A DNA stretch of 64,000 nucleotides from Sphingobacteriaceae bacterium DW12. Lineage in GTDB: Bacteria > Bacteroidota > Bacteroidia > Sphingobacteriales > Sphingobacteriaceae. The notes under the pieces are model-generated. The model was given only the letters and a program-made list of their open reading frames with translations. It searched no databases and was not told the DNA's origin. Below, one piece after another: positions 1-8,837 of this stretch. Within the stretch, counting starts at the first letter, position 1, and the number at the start of each line of letters is the position of its first letter. The position numbers and the translations under genes were made by a program. The DNA lies in contig JROE01000006.1 of NCBI GenBank assembly GCA_000783305.1, forward strand, positions 124,001-188,000, given 5' to 3'.

Positions 1-2508
1 GAACAATCTTACAAGTATTTTCCTTACAGATATGGGCAAGCCTTCTGGTCATATATAGGCTCTACTTATGGCGATACTGTCATCATGCCTTTGTTTATCG
101 AAACAGCGAAGTATGGATACGAAATGGCTATGAAGCGAGTCTTTGGCTACGATGCGCAGACGATGTCAAACCTTTGGAAGAGCAGTATGGAGACCATGTA
201 CAAGAACTCAGGAAAGGATACGGTGTCGCGACCAATTGGTAAGGCGATCCTGAATACCAGCAATTCTGGCCGCATGAACGTGTCTCCAGCAATATCTCCA
301 GACGGAAAATATGTAGCCTTTCTTTCAGAGAAGGACATGTTCAGTATTGACCTCTTCCTCGCTGATTCGCAATCGGGGCAGGTGATACGTAAGCTCGGGA
401 GTAGGCTAACGAATAAGGATATTGATGAATTCAGCTTTCTGGAATCCGCTGGAACATTTTCTCCCGATAGTCGGAAGTTTGCATTTTCGGTATTTAGTGA
501 AGGTAAGAATAAGTTGATGACCGTGGATGTGGAGACGGGTAGGACATTATCTGTCGAGGCGATGGGCGATATTACAGAATTCACAAATATTACCTGGGCT
601 GCAGACGGGGATCATGTTGCGTTTTCGGGATTAAGGAATGGACATAGCGATATTTATATCTACAATTTGAAGAGCAAGAAATTGAATCAGTTGACGAATG
701 ATGTGTATTCAGATTTTCAGCCTAGTTTTTCCCGTGATGGTAAATCGATCGTATTCAGTACGGACCGCGTATCGTTGGCAGCGAATAATCGTTCGGTGGA
801 TATTCCAATGAACCTTTCCATAGTGGACGTGGGGTCTAAGCAAATCCGGAATTTGGAATTGTTTCCAGGTGCCAATAATCTTAATCCACATTTCTCGGCC
901 AATGGCGAGCAAATCTATTTTCTTTCTAACGGTGATGGCTATCGAAATATGTACCGATATACGCTGTCTTCGGGGCAGGTAGAAAAATTAACGGACTATT
1001 TTACTGGAATCAGTGGGATTACGGAGTATTCACCTGCTATGAGTATATCTGCGCATGATGATATCGTATATTCCTATTTTAAGAATAATGCCTACAGTGT
1101 ATATCATGCCAAGAGTTCGGAGTTCACGGGGACAGTGGTGGATGCGGGCGTTGTCAATTTTGATGCGGCGATGTTACCTCCTCCGGTGAGTCGTGGTGTG
1201 AATGTGGTGAATACCAATCTTCGAAATTTTAACGCCTTTGAACGTATCGGAGATGACCAGATCAATACAATCGCGTATAAACCTAAGTTCAAACTGGATT
1301 ACTTGGCCAATAGTGGGATAGGCATGTCGGTAGGTAGCCGATACGGAGCGGGTATATCCAGTGGTATACAAGGGATGTTTTCGGATATTTTGGGGTACAA
1401 CCAGATATTTGCTGCTCTAAATGTAAACGGCGAGATTCAGGATTTTGGAGGGCAGGTGGCTTATATCAATCAGAAGGGACGCTTCAATTGGGGTGGCGCT
1501 ATTTCGCATCTTCCATATATATCGGCTTATAATGAGTATGGTTTGGAGGATTTTGGCAATGGAGAAGAGGCGTCGTTGAATACGTACATCATCCGGACTT
1601 TCCAACAACAGGCCGAGATGTTTGTCGCGTATCCATTTAATAGGCACCATAGGGTGGAGCTCGGAGCAGCCCTCATGCGGTATAGCTATCGTGTAGATAA
1701 ATGGAGGCAGAGTTATTATTATGGTTATGGCGATCGGCAGAAGCTGAGTAATGAAGAGGCGTCTCAACTTGGATTTGGAAATTTGAAACCTTTTGTAATC
1801 CAACAAGTGAATACTGGCTTTGTGGGAGACAATTCTGTATTTGGTATTGCTGCTCCTTTGCAGGGATATCGGTATCGAGTAGGAGCTGAGCAGTATTTTG
1901 GAGATTATAATTTCTCTGCTGTCAATATAGATTTACGAAAATACAATCGATATCAGCCAGTCACCTTAGCCGCGAGATTTTATTCATATGCTCGCCTCGG
2001 GAATAGTGAAAATGCACTTTATCCGCTCTATATTGGGTATCCGTATTTAGTCCGTGGTTTTGAAAGTGGAGATTTTGATCAATCTGGAAAGGTGAATCTA
2101 TCCGATTTGATGGGGTCTAGGACGGCGGTTTTCAATTTTGAGGTGCGACTGCCATTTACAGGACCAGAAAAATTGGCGGCCTTTAAATCTGGATTTTTAT
2201 TCTCGGATTTAAACTTATTCTTTGATGCAGGATTGGCCTGGTCGAAAGGAAATAAGGTGGTGTGGTCAGCAGATGATAGGCCTATAGTGCCTTTGACGGA
2301 TCGGAATGGTCAGGATTTAGTAGGTTCGGACGGACAGCCGGTAATGGGACCTGATCCAAATTATAAGATCCCAGTGATGAGTGCTGGGGTATCGCTTCGT
2401 ATCAATCTTTTTGGAGCGATGATATTGGAGCCATATTATGCTTTCCCGTTTGTCAAAACGAACTCCAAGACGGGGACATTTGGAATTAACTTCACTCCGG
2501 GCTGGTAA
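1..2508 (+). CDS. TolB-type beta-propeller / outer-membrane barrel protein, 5' end outside the window
   Basis: The reading frame is open from base 1, so the first visible ATG at 85 is internal and the gene starts upstream of the window. About 835 codons are visible. The first half carries repeated propeller blades of the PD40/TolB kind (for example SPDGKYVAF and SRDGKSIVF). The second half is rich in alternating aromatic and glycine residues typical of an outer-membrane beta-barrel, and the protein ends in Phe-Thr-Pro-Gly-Trp, an aromatic C-terminus usual for such barrels. Bacteroidota encode large proteins that join a peptidase-like head, a TolB propeller and a barrel; the head would be the missing part. 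Its role (envelope assembly or proteolysis) cannot be told from this portion. A strong terminator follows the stop. Confidence 0.75.
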   Translation, partial: EQSYKYFPYRYGQAFWSYIGSTYGDTVIMPLFIETAKYGYEMAMKRVFGYDAQTMSNLWKSSMETMYKNSGKDTVSRPIGKAILNTSNSGRMNVSPAISPDGKYVAFLSEKDMFSIDLFLADSQSGQVIRKLGSRLTNKDIDEFSFLESAGTFSPDSRKFAFSVFSEGKNKLMTVDVETGRTLSVEAMGDITEFTNITWAADGDHVAFSGLRNGHSDIYIYNLKSKKLNQLTNDVYSDFQPSFSRDGKSIVFSTDRVSLAANNRSVDIPMNLSIVDVGSKQIRNLELFPGANNLNPHFSANGEQIYFLSNGDGYRNMYRYTLSSGQVEKLTDYFTGISGITEYSPAMSISAHDDIVYSYFKNNAYSVYHAKSSEFTGTVVDAGVVNFDAAMLPPPVSRGVNVVNTNLRNFNAFERIGDDQINTIAYKPKFKLDYLANSGIGMSVGSRYGAGISSGIQGMFSDILGYNQIFAALNVNGEIQDFGGQVAYINQKGRFNWGGAISHLPYISAYNEYGLEDFGNGEEASLNTYIIRTFQQQAEMFVAYPFNRHHRVELGAALMRYSYRVDKWRQSYYYGYGDRQKLSNEEASQLGFGNLKPFVIQQVNTGFVGDNSVFGIAAPLQGYRYRVGAEQYFGDYNFSAVNIDLRKYNRYQPVTLAARFYSYARLGNSENALYPLYIGYPYLVRGFESGDFDQSGKVNLSDLMGSRTAVFNFEVRLPFTGPEKLAAFKSGFLFSDLNLFFDAGLAWSKGNKVVWSADDRPIVPLTDRNGQDLVGSDGQPVMGPDPNYKIPVMSAGVSLRINLFGAMILEPYYAFPFVKTNSKTGTFGINFTPGW

Positions 2509-2533
2509 ACGCTAATGCCCGGAGGAAGAGAAC

Positions 2534-2570
2534 AGCTGTTGCATTAGGAAAGATATGCAACAGCTTTTTT
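2534..2570 (+). terminator. Rho-independent terminator of the barrel protein gene
   Basis: A perfect 11-bp stem AGCTGTTGCAT / ATGCAACAGCT (2534-2544 and 2555-2565) with a 10-nt loop is followed by a T run. It overlaps the stop codon of the convergent gene on the minus strand. Confidence 0.85.
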
Positions 2571-2876
2571 GTTATTAGGGATAGTTAAAGAAGAGGTTAA
2601 GGTGCAAAGGTTTTTCCAATTTGGATTTTGTTTTCTGACGAATCGCTCTTTGACAATACGAGGTAAGGCGAAAAGTTCGCGCACCCGAATTTCTGCTTGT
2701 TCAAGAGCGTCCATATATTCCACGTAAACAATGCTACTCAATTTGATGCTTTGGCTGAATAAGGAGGAATGGATGGTTCTCATCTCTTGATAAGTGGACT
2801 GAATGTCACAGCTCATGTTGACTTCAAGATGACGGCGATTGCTGTCTGATGCGATGTAGATGCAGTATTTTTTCAT
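2544..2876 (-). CDS. Divergent GIY-YIG-like small protein
   Basis: A 110-residue protein whose frame resembles the short single-domain GIY-YIG proteins of Bacteroidota: an N-terminal strand Lys-Lys-Tyr-Cys-Ile-Tyr-Ile-Ala, a middle helix with Val-Tyr-Val-Glu-Tyr, and the characteristic tail ending in Asn-Pro-Asn-Trp-Lys-Asn-Leu. The YIG half of the signature (normally Leu-Tyr-Ile-Gly-Tyr) is replaced by Leu-Glu-Val-Asn-Met, so the nuclease site seems lost. The start is supported by an unusually good Shine-Dalgarno (AAGGAGG) just upstream at 2880-2886. It is transcribed away from a LexA-like regulator and shares its control region. Assignment rests on pattern recognition and is moderate. Confidence 0.6.
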   Translation of the reverse strand: MKKYCIYIASDSNRRHLEVNMSCDIQSTYQEMRTIHSSLFSQSIKLSSIVYVEYMDALEQAEIRVRELFALPRIVKERFVRKQNPNWKNLCTLTSSLTIPNNKKAVAYLS

Positions 2877-2903
2877 ATTTCCTCCTTGTTGTGACTAATA
2901 TAT

Positions 2904-2934
2904 TTGGATTTTATAAACCTTTTTGCTAATTTTG
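2904..2934 (+). promoter_or_regulatory. Promoter of the S24/XRE regulator
   Basis: TTG at 2904-2906, a 20-nt spacer and TAATTTTG at 2927-2934 match the Bacteroidota consensus TTG-N17-23-TAnnTTTG. Transcription should start near 2940, inside the palindromes listed next. Confidence 0.65.
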
Positions 2935-2963
2935 TTAGTGCAATTATACTAACTATTTTAGTA
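2934..2963. promoter_or_regulatory. Overlapping palindromes, probable operator of the divergent pair
   Basis: Two nested perfect inverted repeats share a half-site: GTTAGT (2934-2939) with ACTAAC (2948-2953), and TACTAA (2947-2952) with TTAGTA (2958-2963). A further ACTAA half-site lies at 2894-2898. They cover the predicted transcription start of the regulator gene, a position expected for autorepression. Binding is inferred. Confidence 0.5.
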
Positions 2964-2988
2964 TTTACAAATTTTATTTTAAAAATAT

Positions 2989-3768
2989 ATGTCTAACATC
3001 GCCTCAAATCTGAAGTATCTCAGGAGAAAAAAGGGATTAACACAGCAGCAATTTGCTGATTTAATGGGTATTAAGCGTGCTTCAGTGGGCGCATACGAGG
3101 AGAATCGTGCTGAACCAAAATATGAGTTGCTAAAAAAAATAGCGGAATGTTTTGATTTGACAATGGATGAGTTAGCGAATGAAGAAATTGATGAAAAGTG
3201 GAAGCCAACACCTAAGAGTAATGCTTCTAGTATGCGTGTGCTAAGTGTCACCGTCAATCAGGACGATCGGGAAAATATCGAATTGGTGCCCGTAAAGGCG
3301 AGTGCGGGATATATGAATGGATATGGGGACCCAGAGTATGTGGCAGATTTACCTAAGTTTTCATTGCCGATGTTCAATCAAGGGACTTATCGGGCATTTG
3401 AAATCAAGGGTGATTCCATGTTGCCCTTACCTTCAGGAGCTGTAATTATAGGTGAGTATGTCGAGAATTGGCATGATGTGAAGCCTGGGCAGACCTATGT
3501 CGTTGTATCGAGAGAGGAAGGGGTGGTGTACAAAAGGGTGGCTTTTAAATATAAGGAGGACAAGGGACTTAAATTGGTTTCGGATAATAAGACCTATGAT
3601 CCTTATTGGGTGTCGTCTGGTGATATTTTGGAGATTTGGAAAGCGAGAGCTTTTATTTCAACAGAGCTTCCTGAGCCAAGTCCTGAACCTACTATGGAGA
3701 CTTTGACGTCTATGATGGCGCAGATGCAAAAGACAATCAGTGCAGTGGTTGATAATGGTAAAGGGTGA
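2989..3768 (+). CDS. XRE helix-turn-helix regulator with S24 (LexA/CI-type) peptidase domain
   Basis: A 259-residue protein with an N-terminal Cro/CI helix-turn-helix (residues about 6-62, with LTQQQFADLMGIKRASVGAYEE) joined to a C-terminal LexA-like S24 domain. The autocleavage site Ala106-Gly107, the catalytic serine S143 in GDSMLP and the catalytic lysine K182 in VVYKRV are all present, so self-cleavage on a signal such as RecA filament contact is possible. A 35-residue Pro/Glu- and Met-rich tail follows. Such proteins repress their own and adjacent genes; here the palindromes at 2934-2963 are the obvious target. No phage genes lie nearby, so it looks like a resident stress regulator. It is not LexA itself as far as can be read, because the DNA-binding domain is XRE type rather than winged helix. 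Confidence 0.85.
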   Translation: MSNIASNLKYLRRKKGLTQQQFADLMGIKRASVGAYEENRAEPKYELLKKIAECFDLTMDELANEEIDEKWKPTPKSNASSMRVLSVTVNQDDRENIELVPVKASAGYMNGYGDPEYVADLPKFSLPMFNQGTYRAFEIKGDSMLPLPSGAVIIGEYVENWHDVKPGQTYVVVSREEGVVYKRVAFKYKEDKGLKLVSDNKTYDPYWVSSGDILEIWKARAFISTELPEPSPEPTMETLTSMMAQMQKTISAVVDNGKG

Positions 3769-3775
3769 AAAATTT

Positions 3776-3805
3776 TTGAAATTAAAAATATATTTTGTAT
3801 TTTTG
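3776..3805 (+). promoter_or_regulatory. Promoter of the rimP-nusA-infB operon
   Basis: TTG at 3776-3778, a 19-nt spacer and TATTTTTG at 3798-3805. Predicted start of transcription is about 3810, only about 12 nt before the hairpin at 3822. Confidence 0.65.
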
Positions 3806-3821
3806 TACAATCTGAAAGGAA

Positions 3822-3846
3822 GGGGGCATGGTATGCCCCCTTTTTT
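3822..3846 (+). terminator. Hairpin terminator between the promoter and rimP
   Basis: GGGGGCAT / ATGCCCCC (3822-3829 and 3833-3840) form a tight stem with a 3-nt loop followed by six T residues. It can terminate transcription of the upstream regulator, but it also lies inside the short leader transcribed from the promoter at 3776-3805, so it may attenuate the operon. Confidence 0.75.
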
Positions 3847-3878
3847 AATTCTTTATTGACTTATTAACTAAGCAAGTG

Positions 3879-4346
3879 ATGACAAAAATAGAACAGCGGG
3901 TTCAAGAATTGGTTTTAGAGAAGATAAGTGATCGATCCGATTTATTTATAGTAAGCATCCATATGAAGGGGAATGGAGTATTGGAGATTTTGATGGATGG
4001 GGATCAGGGAATAGCCATTGAGGACTGCGTTAAAATTAGTCGGCACGTGGGGTTTCATTTGGAAGAAGAAGAGGTCATTGCGACCGCTTACCGATTAGAG
4101 GTTTCTTCTCCGGGAATTGATAGCCCTTTGGTATTAGTTCGTCAGTACGAAAAGAATATTGGACGTAGTGTGCAGGTCAAGACCCCAGAAGGCGAAAAAC
4201 GTGAGGGTAAGCTTTTGGAGGTGTCTTCTACCGCAATTACAATCGAAGAGAGTAAAAAAGAAAAAGGGAAGAAGGCCGAATTAATACAAGCGGTGATTCC
4301 ATTTGAACAGATAACAGAAACAAAGGTGTTAATTTCATTTAAGTAA
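3879..4346 (+). CDS. rimP: Ribosome maturation factor RimP
   Basis: A 155-residue protein of the usual RimP size. It shows the two-domain pattern of the family, with the central LEVSSPGIDSPL motif (about residues 68-79) that marks the end of the N-terminal domain, and an SH3-like C-terminal domain. RimP assists assembly of the 30S ribosomal subunit. I take ATG at 3879 as start; a GTG directly before it at 3876 would add one residue. The gene is first in an operon with nusA (2-nt gap) and infB, the classical order in bacteria. Confidence 0.95.
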   Translation: MTKIEQRVQELVLEKISDRSDLFIVSIHMKGNGVLEILMDGDQGIAIEDCVKISRHVGFHLEEEEVIATAYRLEVSSPGIDSPLVLVRQYEKNIGRSVQVKTPEGEKREGKLLEVSSTAITIEESKKEKGKKAELIQAVIPFEQITETKVLISFK

Positions 4347-4348
4347 AA

Positions 4349-5587
4349 ATGAGCAGCAATATCAATTTGATTGACTCTTTTCAGGAGTTTAAAGAGTTTA
4401 AAAACATTGACCGACCTACGGTAATCTCTGTATTGGAAGAAGTATTTCGCAGTATGATTCGGAAGCGCTTCGGTACAGATGAGAATGTGGACGTAATCGT
4501 CAATCCTGATAACGGAGATTTAGAGATTTGGCGTACCCGTGTGGTCGTTGAAGATGAATTTTCAGAAGACGATGATTTGGAGATTGAATTGGCTGAGGCG
4601 AATCAAATCGATCCTGATCTGGAGGTCGGTGATGACTATATCGAACAGATTACATTAGAAAGTTTCGGTCGTCGCGCAATTTTGGCTGCACGTCAGACTT
4701 TAGTTTCTAAAGTTTTGGAACTAGAGAAGGACGAGGTCTTCAAAAAGTACAAAGATCGCGAGGGAGAGTTGGTCATCGGTGAGGTGTACCAGATTTGGAA
4801 GAAAGAAATCTTGGTATTAGATGATGATGGTAACGAATTGATTTTGCCAAAGACCGAGCAGATTCCAGCCGATTATTTCAAAAAAGGAGATAGTATTCGT
4901 GCGGTAGTGCACAAGGTCGATATGATGAATAATAATCCAAAGATTATCATCTCTCGTACGGCACCTGAATTTCTACAGCGTCTGTTTGAGTTAGAGGTTC
5001 CTGAGATTTTCGATGGTTTGATTACCATCAAGAAAATTGTACGTGAACCGGGCGAGCGCGCTAAGGTAGCCGTTGAATCCTATGATGATCGTATCGATCC
5101 GGTTGGAGCATGTGTGGGAATGAAGGGTTCGCGTATCCATGGTATCGTCAGAGAGTTGAGAAATGAAAATATTGACGTTATTAATTTTACGACAAATCAC
5201 TCTTTATACATTACGAGGGCTTTAAGTCCTGCACGTATTGGTTCAATAAAAATTGATGAAGAAAACAAAGCTGCGGCGGTGTATTTGAAATCTGACCAAG
5301 TATCTTTAGCGATTGGTCGTGGTGGACACAATATCAAGTTGGCAGGTAAATTGACCGGATACGAAATTGACGTATACCGGGAGAATGATGAGTTTGATGA
5401 GGATGTGGATATCGAAGAATTCAGCGATGAAATCGAAGGCTGGATTATCGAGGAATTGAAACGTGTAGGTCTAGATACTGCAAAGTCTGTGCTTTCTTTG
5501 ACAGAAGAAGAGTTGGTCAGACGGACAGATTTGGAAGAAGATACGATTCAAGAGTTGGTCCGCATTCTGCAATCCGAGTTTGAATAG
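4349..5587 (+). CDS. nusA: Transcription termination/antitermination factor NusA
   Basis: A 412-residue NusA with the N-terminal RNA polymerase-binding domain (about 1-135), S1 domain (about 136-200) and two KH RNA-binding domains, with GACVGMKGSRIHGI in KH1 and SLAIGRGGHNIKLAGKLTG in KH2. The acidic C-terminal segment ends in a single helix-hairpin-helix-like unit and lacks the two long acidic repeats of Escherichia coli NusA, as is normal outside Gammaproteobacteria. NusA binds RNA polymerase and influences pausing and hairpin termination. It starts 2 nt after rimP. In other bacteria NusA controls its own operon through leader terminators, which is relevant to the hairpin at 3822-3846. Confidence 0.97.
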   Translation: MSSNINLIDSFQEFKEFKNIDRPTVISVLEEVFRSMIRKRFGTDENVDVIVNPDNGDLEIWRTRVVVEDEFSEDDDLEIELAEANQIDPDLEVGDDYIEQITLESFGRRAILAARQTLVSKVLELEKDEVFKKYKDREGELVIGEVYQIWKKEILVLDDDGNELILPKTEQIPADYFKKGDSIRAVVHKVDMMNNNPKIIISRTAPEFLQRLFELEVPEIFDGLITIKKIVREPGERAKVAVESYDDRIDPVGACVGMKGSRIHGIVRELRNENIDVINFTTNHSLYITRALSPARIGSIKIDEENKAAAVYLKSDQVSLAIGRGGHNIKLAGKLTGYEIDVYRENDEFDEDVDIEEFSDEIEGWIIEELKRVGLDTAKSVLSLTEEELVRRTDLEEDTIQELVRILQSEFE

Positions 5588-5593
5588 CCTTGG

Positions 5594-5636
5594 ACTCACA
5601 ATTTATTCATACAGCAATTTTGAATAAATTGTGAGT
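5594..5636 (+). repeat. Perfect 16-bp hairpin between nusA and infB
   Basis: ACTCACAATTTATTCA at 5594-5609 is the exact reverse complement of 5621-5636, with an 11-nt loop. It begins seven bases after the nusA stop. The bases after it are A-rich, not T-rich, so it is not a canonical terminator in the plus direction. It may set mRNA processing, stability or differential expression of infB, or serve as a protein site, since its right arm touches the -33 element of the next promoter. Confidence 0.7.
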
Positions 5637-5661
5637 TACAAGTAAAAAAAACATATTTTTG
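5629..5661 (+). promoter_or_regulatory. Candidate internal promoter of infB
   Basis: TTG at 5629-5631 and TATTTTTG at 5654-5661 with a 22-nt spacer. The -7 element is perfect; the spacer is at the long end of the accepted range. The -33 element lies within the right arm of the hairpin at 5594-5636. Confidence 0.5.
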
Positions 5662-5690
5662 TATATACTTATAATTACAGGACATAATAA

Positions 5691-8600
5691 ATGACAGAAG
5701 GTAAAAGCATAAACTTACTAAAAGCAGCAAAAGAACTTAACATTGGTATCGCAACCGCTGTTGATTATTTAGTAAAAAAAGGTTTTGATGTGGAATCGAA
5801 GCCTAATACTAAATTATCAGGGGAGATGTACGGTGTTCTTTTGAGCGAATTTCAAGGTGACAAGATTGTTAAGGACGAGGCAAAGCAAATCGTAATTGGT
5901 AAAATTCGCCGTGATGAGTCGCCTGCTGGAAGTGGCAATGTGGCACCTAAAGAATCTGTCTCTGAAAAAGAGGATACGACTGAGGTGAAGGAGATTTTGA
6001 TTAAGAATGCTCCTGTCGAAGCTGCAGTTCCGGCGAAGCCAAAAGATGTTGAAGAAAAGAAAGCTACTGAAGATCATCCCCATTTATCAGGAATGAAAAT
6101 CGTAGGAAAGATTGACTTGGATAGCTTGGGAAAAGGTAAGCCTAAGAAAAATGAAGAAACAAATGAGCCTGTTTCGCAGAAAACCGATGAACCTAAGCCG
6201 GTTGAAGCTAAAGAGGAAAAGGTTATAGAACCTGTTGAAAAGCCTAAAGAAGTGACAAAACCAGTCGTTACAGAGAAAGTCGAGATTCCGAAAGAAGCTC
6301 CGGTTGTACAAGCTCCTAAGATAGTAGAGCCTGTTAAGCCAGTTGTCCAGGAAACCAAACCTGTGGTTCAGCCTGAGAAGAAAGAAGAAGTAAAACCCGC
6401 TCCGGTGCCAGAAGTCAAGAAAGCAGCTCCTCAGGATGATGTTATTCGTGCAAGAGCCGAGAGTTTAAGTGGTCCTAAAGTGATTGGCAAAATTGAATTG
6501 CCGGTTGCGCGTCCATCTCATAGAGATAGACCAGTGGCTTCCTCTTCAAACGCCACAGGTAATGCTAATGATCAAAAGCGTAAGCGTAAGCGTACGAACA
6601 ATGCTCCAAATACAGGGGGGAATAATCAGCAGCAAAATAGACCGGGCGGTCATCAACAAGGTGGTGGTCAAGGCGGACAGGGTGGTCAAGGTGGTCAAAC
6701 TGGGCCTGGAAATAACCAAAATCGTCCTGGAGGTAATAATCAAAACCGCCCTGGTGGTCATAATCAAAATCGCCCCGGTGGAAATTATCAAGGAAAAGGT
6801 GGTAATAGACCTGGTTTCCAAGGTAGAACAAAACCTGTTGAAAACAAGGAAGAACCTTCAGAAAAGGAAATCCAAGACCAAATCAAAGCAACACTTGCTC
6901 GTTTGAGTGGTGCTGGTAAATCTGGTAAATTTGCTCAACGTGCCAAATTGCGTCGTCAAAAACGTGATGAGGTAGCACATAGTGCAGAAGAGGCTGCATT
7001 GGAACAAGAAATGATGTCCAAAGTATTGCGTGTAACAGAATTTGTAACCGCAAATGAATTGGCCAATCTAATGGATGTATCTGTTACACAGATTATCGCT
7101 ACTTGTATGAGCCTTGGTCTATTTGTCTCGATCAACCAACGTTTGGATGCAGAGACTTTAGCAATTGTTGCAGATGAGTTTGGATATCAAATTGAGTTTA
7201 TCAAGCCTGAGGATGAAGAAGTAGCTGAGCTGGAAGAGCCGGATAGTCCCGATGAATTAGTGATGCGTGCACCTATTGTTACGGTAATGGGACACGTTGA
7301 CCACGGTAAGACATCTTTACTGGATTATATCCGTAAAGCTAACGTTACAGGTGGTGAAGCCGGGGGGATTACGCAGCACATAGGTGCTTATGCAGTGAAA
7401 CTTGAAGACGGTAGAAAGATTACATTCTTGGATACACCGGGTCACGAGGCCTTTACGGCCATGCGTGCACGTGGTGCGAAGATTACGGATATCGCGATTA
7501 TCGTAATTGCAGCGGACGATAGTGTGATGCCTCAAACAAAGGAGGCTATCAACCATGCCCAAGCGGCAGGAGTACCAATCGTATTTGCTTTTACCAAAGT
7601 AGATAAACCAGGTGCTAATACGGATAAGATACGTGAACAGTTGTCTGTCATGAATATCTTGGTAGAAGATTGGGGTGGTAAATATCAATGTCAAGAAATA
7701 TCGGGTAAAACAGGTCTGAATGTAGATTTGTTGCTAGAAAAAGTATTACTGGAAGCAGAAATGTTAGATCTGAAGGCTGATCCTAAGAAACGTGCGGTGG
7801 GATCTGTTATCGAGTCGGCATTAGATAAGGGACGCGGTATTGTGACAACAGTATTGATTGAAGGTGGTACATTACGTATCGGAGATCCAATCCTTGCGGG
7901 ATCACACAGTGGTAAAGTGAAGGCTTTGACCAATGAACGTGGCGAACGTGTGAAGGAAGCAGGACCATCTACGCCAGTCCAAATTTTGGGTATGGCAGGT
8001 GCACCGACTGCAGGGGATAAATTCTACGTCTTAGAAAGTGAATCGGAAGCACGGCAAGTGGCGAACAAGCGATTACAGTTGCAACGTGAGCAAGGTATGC
8101 GTGCGCAGAAACATATTACACTGGCAGAGATTGGCCGTCGTTTGGCTATCGGTAACTTTAAGGAGCTGAACGTTATTGTGAAAGGTGACGTGGATGGTTC
8201 AATCGAGGCGTTGTCAGATTCATTGTTGAACTTGTCAACAGACGAGATTCAAGTAAATGTAATCCACAAGTCTGTTGGTCAGATTTCAGAGTCGGATGTA
8301 TTGTTGGCATCTGCTTCGGATGCGATTATCATCGGTTTCCAGGTAAGACCATCACAAGGTGCTCGTAAGCTTGCTGAGCAGGAGCAAATCGATATCAGGC
8401 TTTACTCTATCATCTACGATGCTATTGAGGAATTGAAGTCGGCTATGGAAGGTATGTTAGCTCCCAAATTGGAAGAGAAGATTGTTGCGAACGTTGAAAT
8501 TCGCGAAACATTCAAAATATCAAAGGTGGGCACGATTGCAGGTTGTATGGTGTTAGATGGAAAAATCAACAGAAACAGCGATATTCGTATCGTACGGGAT

Positions 8601-8771
8601 GGTGTTGTCATCTTTACCGGTAAACTTGCCTCTCTAAAACGTTTCAAAGATGACGTGAAGGAAGTATCTCAAGGATATGAATGTGGTCTTAACATCCAAG
8701 GATATAACGATATCCACGAGGGTGATATCGTAGAGGCCTTCGAGCAAGTAGAAGTAAAACGTAAATTGTAA
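5691..8771 (+). CDS. infB: Translation initiation factor IF-2
   Basis: A 1026-residue IF-2. An N-terminal IF2_N module ([19 protein letters not shown], about 8-26) is followed by about 300 residues of Lys/Glu/Pro/Val-rich low complexity, then a Gly/Asn/Gln/Arg/Pro repeat region (about 305-380), a second IF2_N module near 445-500, and the GTPase core. G1 is GHVDHGKT at residues 534-541, with DTPGHEAF and FTKVDKP as G3 and G4. Domains II, III and C2 complete the protein. IF-2 places initiator tRNA on the 30S subunit and promotes subunit joining. It is the last gene of the rimP-nusA-infB operon and ends at a strong terminator. The long disordered N-terminus makes it larger than the roughly 890 residues of Escherichia coli IF-2. 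Confidence 0.97.
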   Translation: MTEGKSINLLKAAKELNIGIATAVDYLVKKGFDVESKPNTKLSGEMYGVLLSEFQGDKIVKDEAKQIVIGKIRRDESPAGSGNVAPKESVSEKEDTTEVKEILIKNAPVEAAVPAKPKDVEEKKATEDHPHLSGMKIVGKIDLDSLGKGKPKKNEETNEPVSQKTDEPKPVEAKEEKVIEPVEKPKEVTKPVVTEKVEIPKEAPVVQAPKIVEPVKPVVQETKPVVQPEKKEEVKPAPVPEVKKAAPQDDVIRARAESLSGPKVIGKIELPVARPSHRDRPVASSSNATGNANDQKRKRKRTNNAPNTGGNNQQQNRPGGHQQGGGQGGQGGQGGQTGPGNNQNRPGGNNQNRPGGHNQNRPGGNYQGKGGNRPGFQGRTKPVENKEEPSEKEIQDQIKATLARLSGAGKSGKFAQRAKLRRQKRDEVAHSAEEAALEQEMMSKVLRVTEFVTANELANLMDVSVTQIIATCMSLGLFVSINQRLDAETLAIVADEFGYQIEFIKPEDEEVAELEEPDSPDELVMRAPIVTVMGHVDHGKTSLLDYIRKANVTGGEAGGITQHIGAYAVKLEDGRKITFLDTPGHEAFTAMRARGAKITDIAIIVIAADDSVMPQTKEAINHAQAAGVPIVFAFTKVDKPGANTDKIREQLSVMNILVEDWGGKYQCQEISGKTGLNVDLLLEKVLLEAEMLDLKADPKKRAVGSVIESALDKGRGIVTTVLIEGGTLRIGDPILAGSHSGKVKALTNERGERVKEAGPSTPVQILGMAGAPTAGDKFYVLESESEARQVANKRLQLQREQGMRAQKHITLAEIGRRLAIGNFKELNVIVKGDVDGSIEALSDSLLNLSTDEIQVNVIHKSVGQISESDVLLASASDAIIIGFQVRPSQGARKLAEQEQIDIRLYSIIYDAIEELKSAMEGMLAPKLEEKIVANVEIRETFKISKVGTIAGCMVLDGKINRNSDIRIVRDGVVIFTGKLASLKRFKDDVKEVSQGYECGLNIQGYNDIHEGDIVEAFEQVEVKRKL

Positions 8772-8791
8772 TTAATTTTTACATATAGCTG

Positions 8792-8824
8792 AAACCCCAT
8801 CTCCAGAAGAGATGGGGTTTTTTA
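8792..8824 (+). terminator. Terminator of the rimP-nusA-infB operon
   Basis: A perfect 12-bp stem AAACCCCATCTC / GAGATGGGGTTT (8792-8803 and 8809-8820) with loop CAGAA and following T run. Confidence 0.92.
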
Positions 8825-8837
8825 TTATCTTTGAAAT

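Noticed and set aside
6484..6906. Frames overlapping the infB repeat tract on both strands
   Set aside because: They arise from the repetitive Gly/Asn/Gln codons of infB in other frames; codon use and composition are not protein-like.
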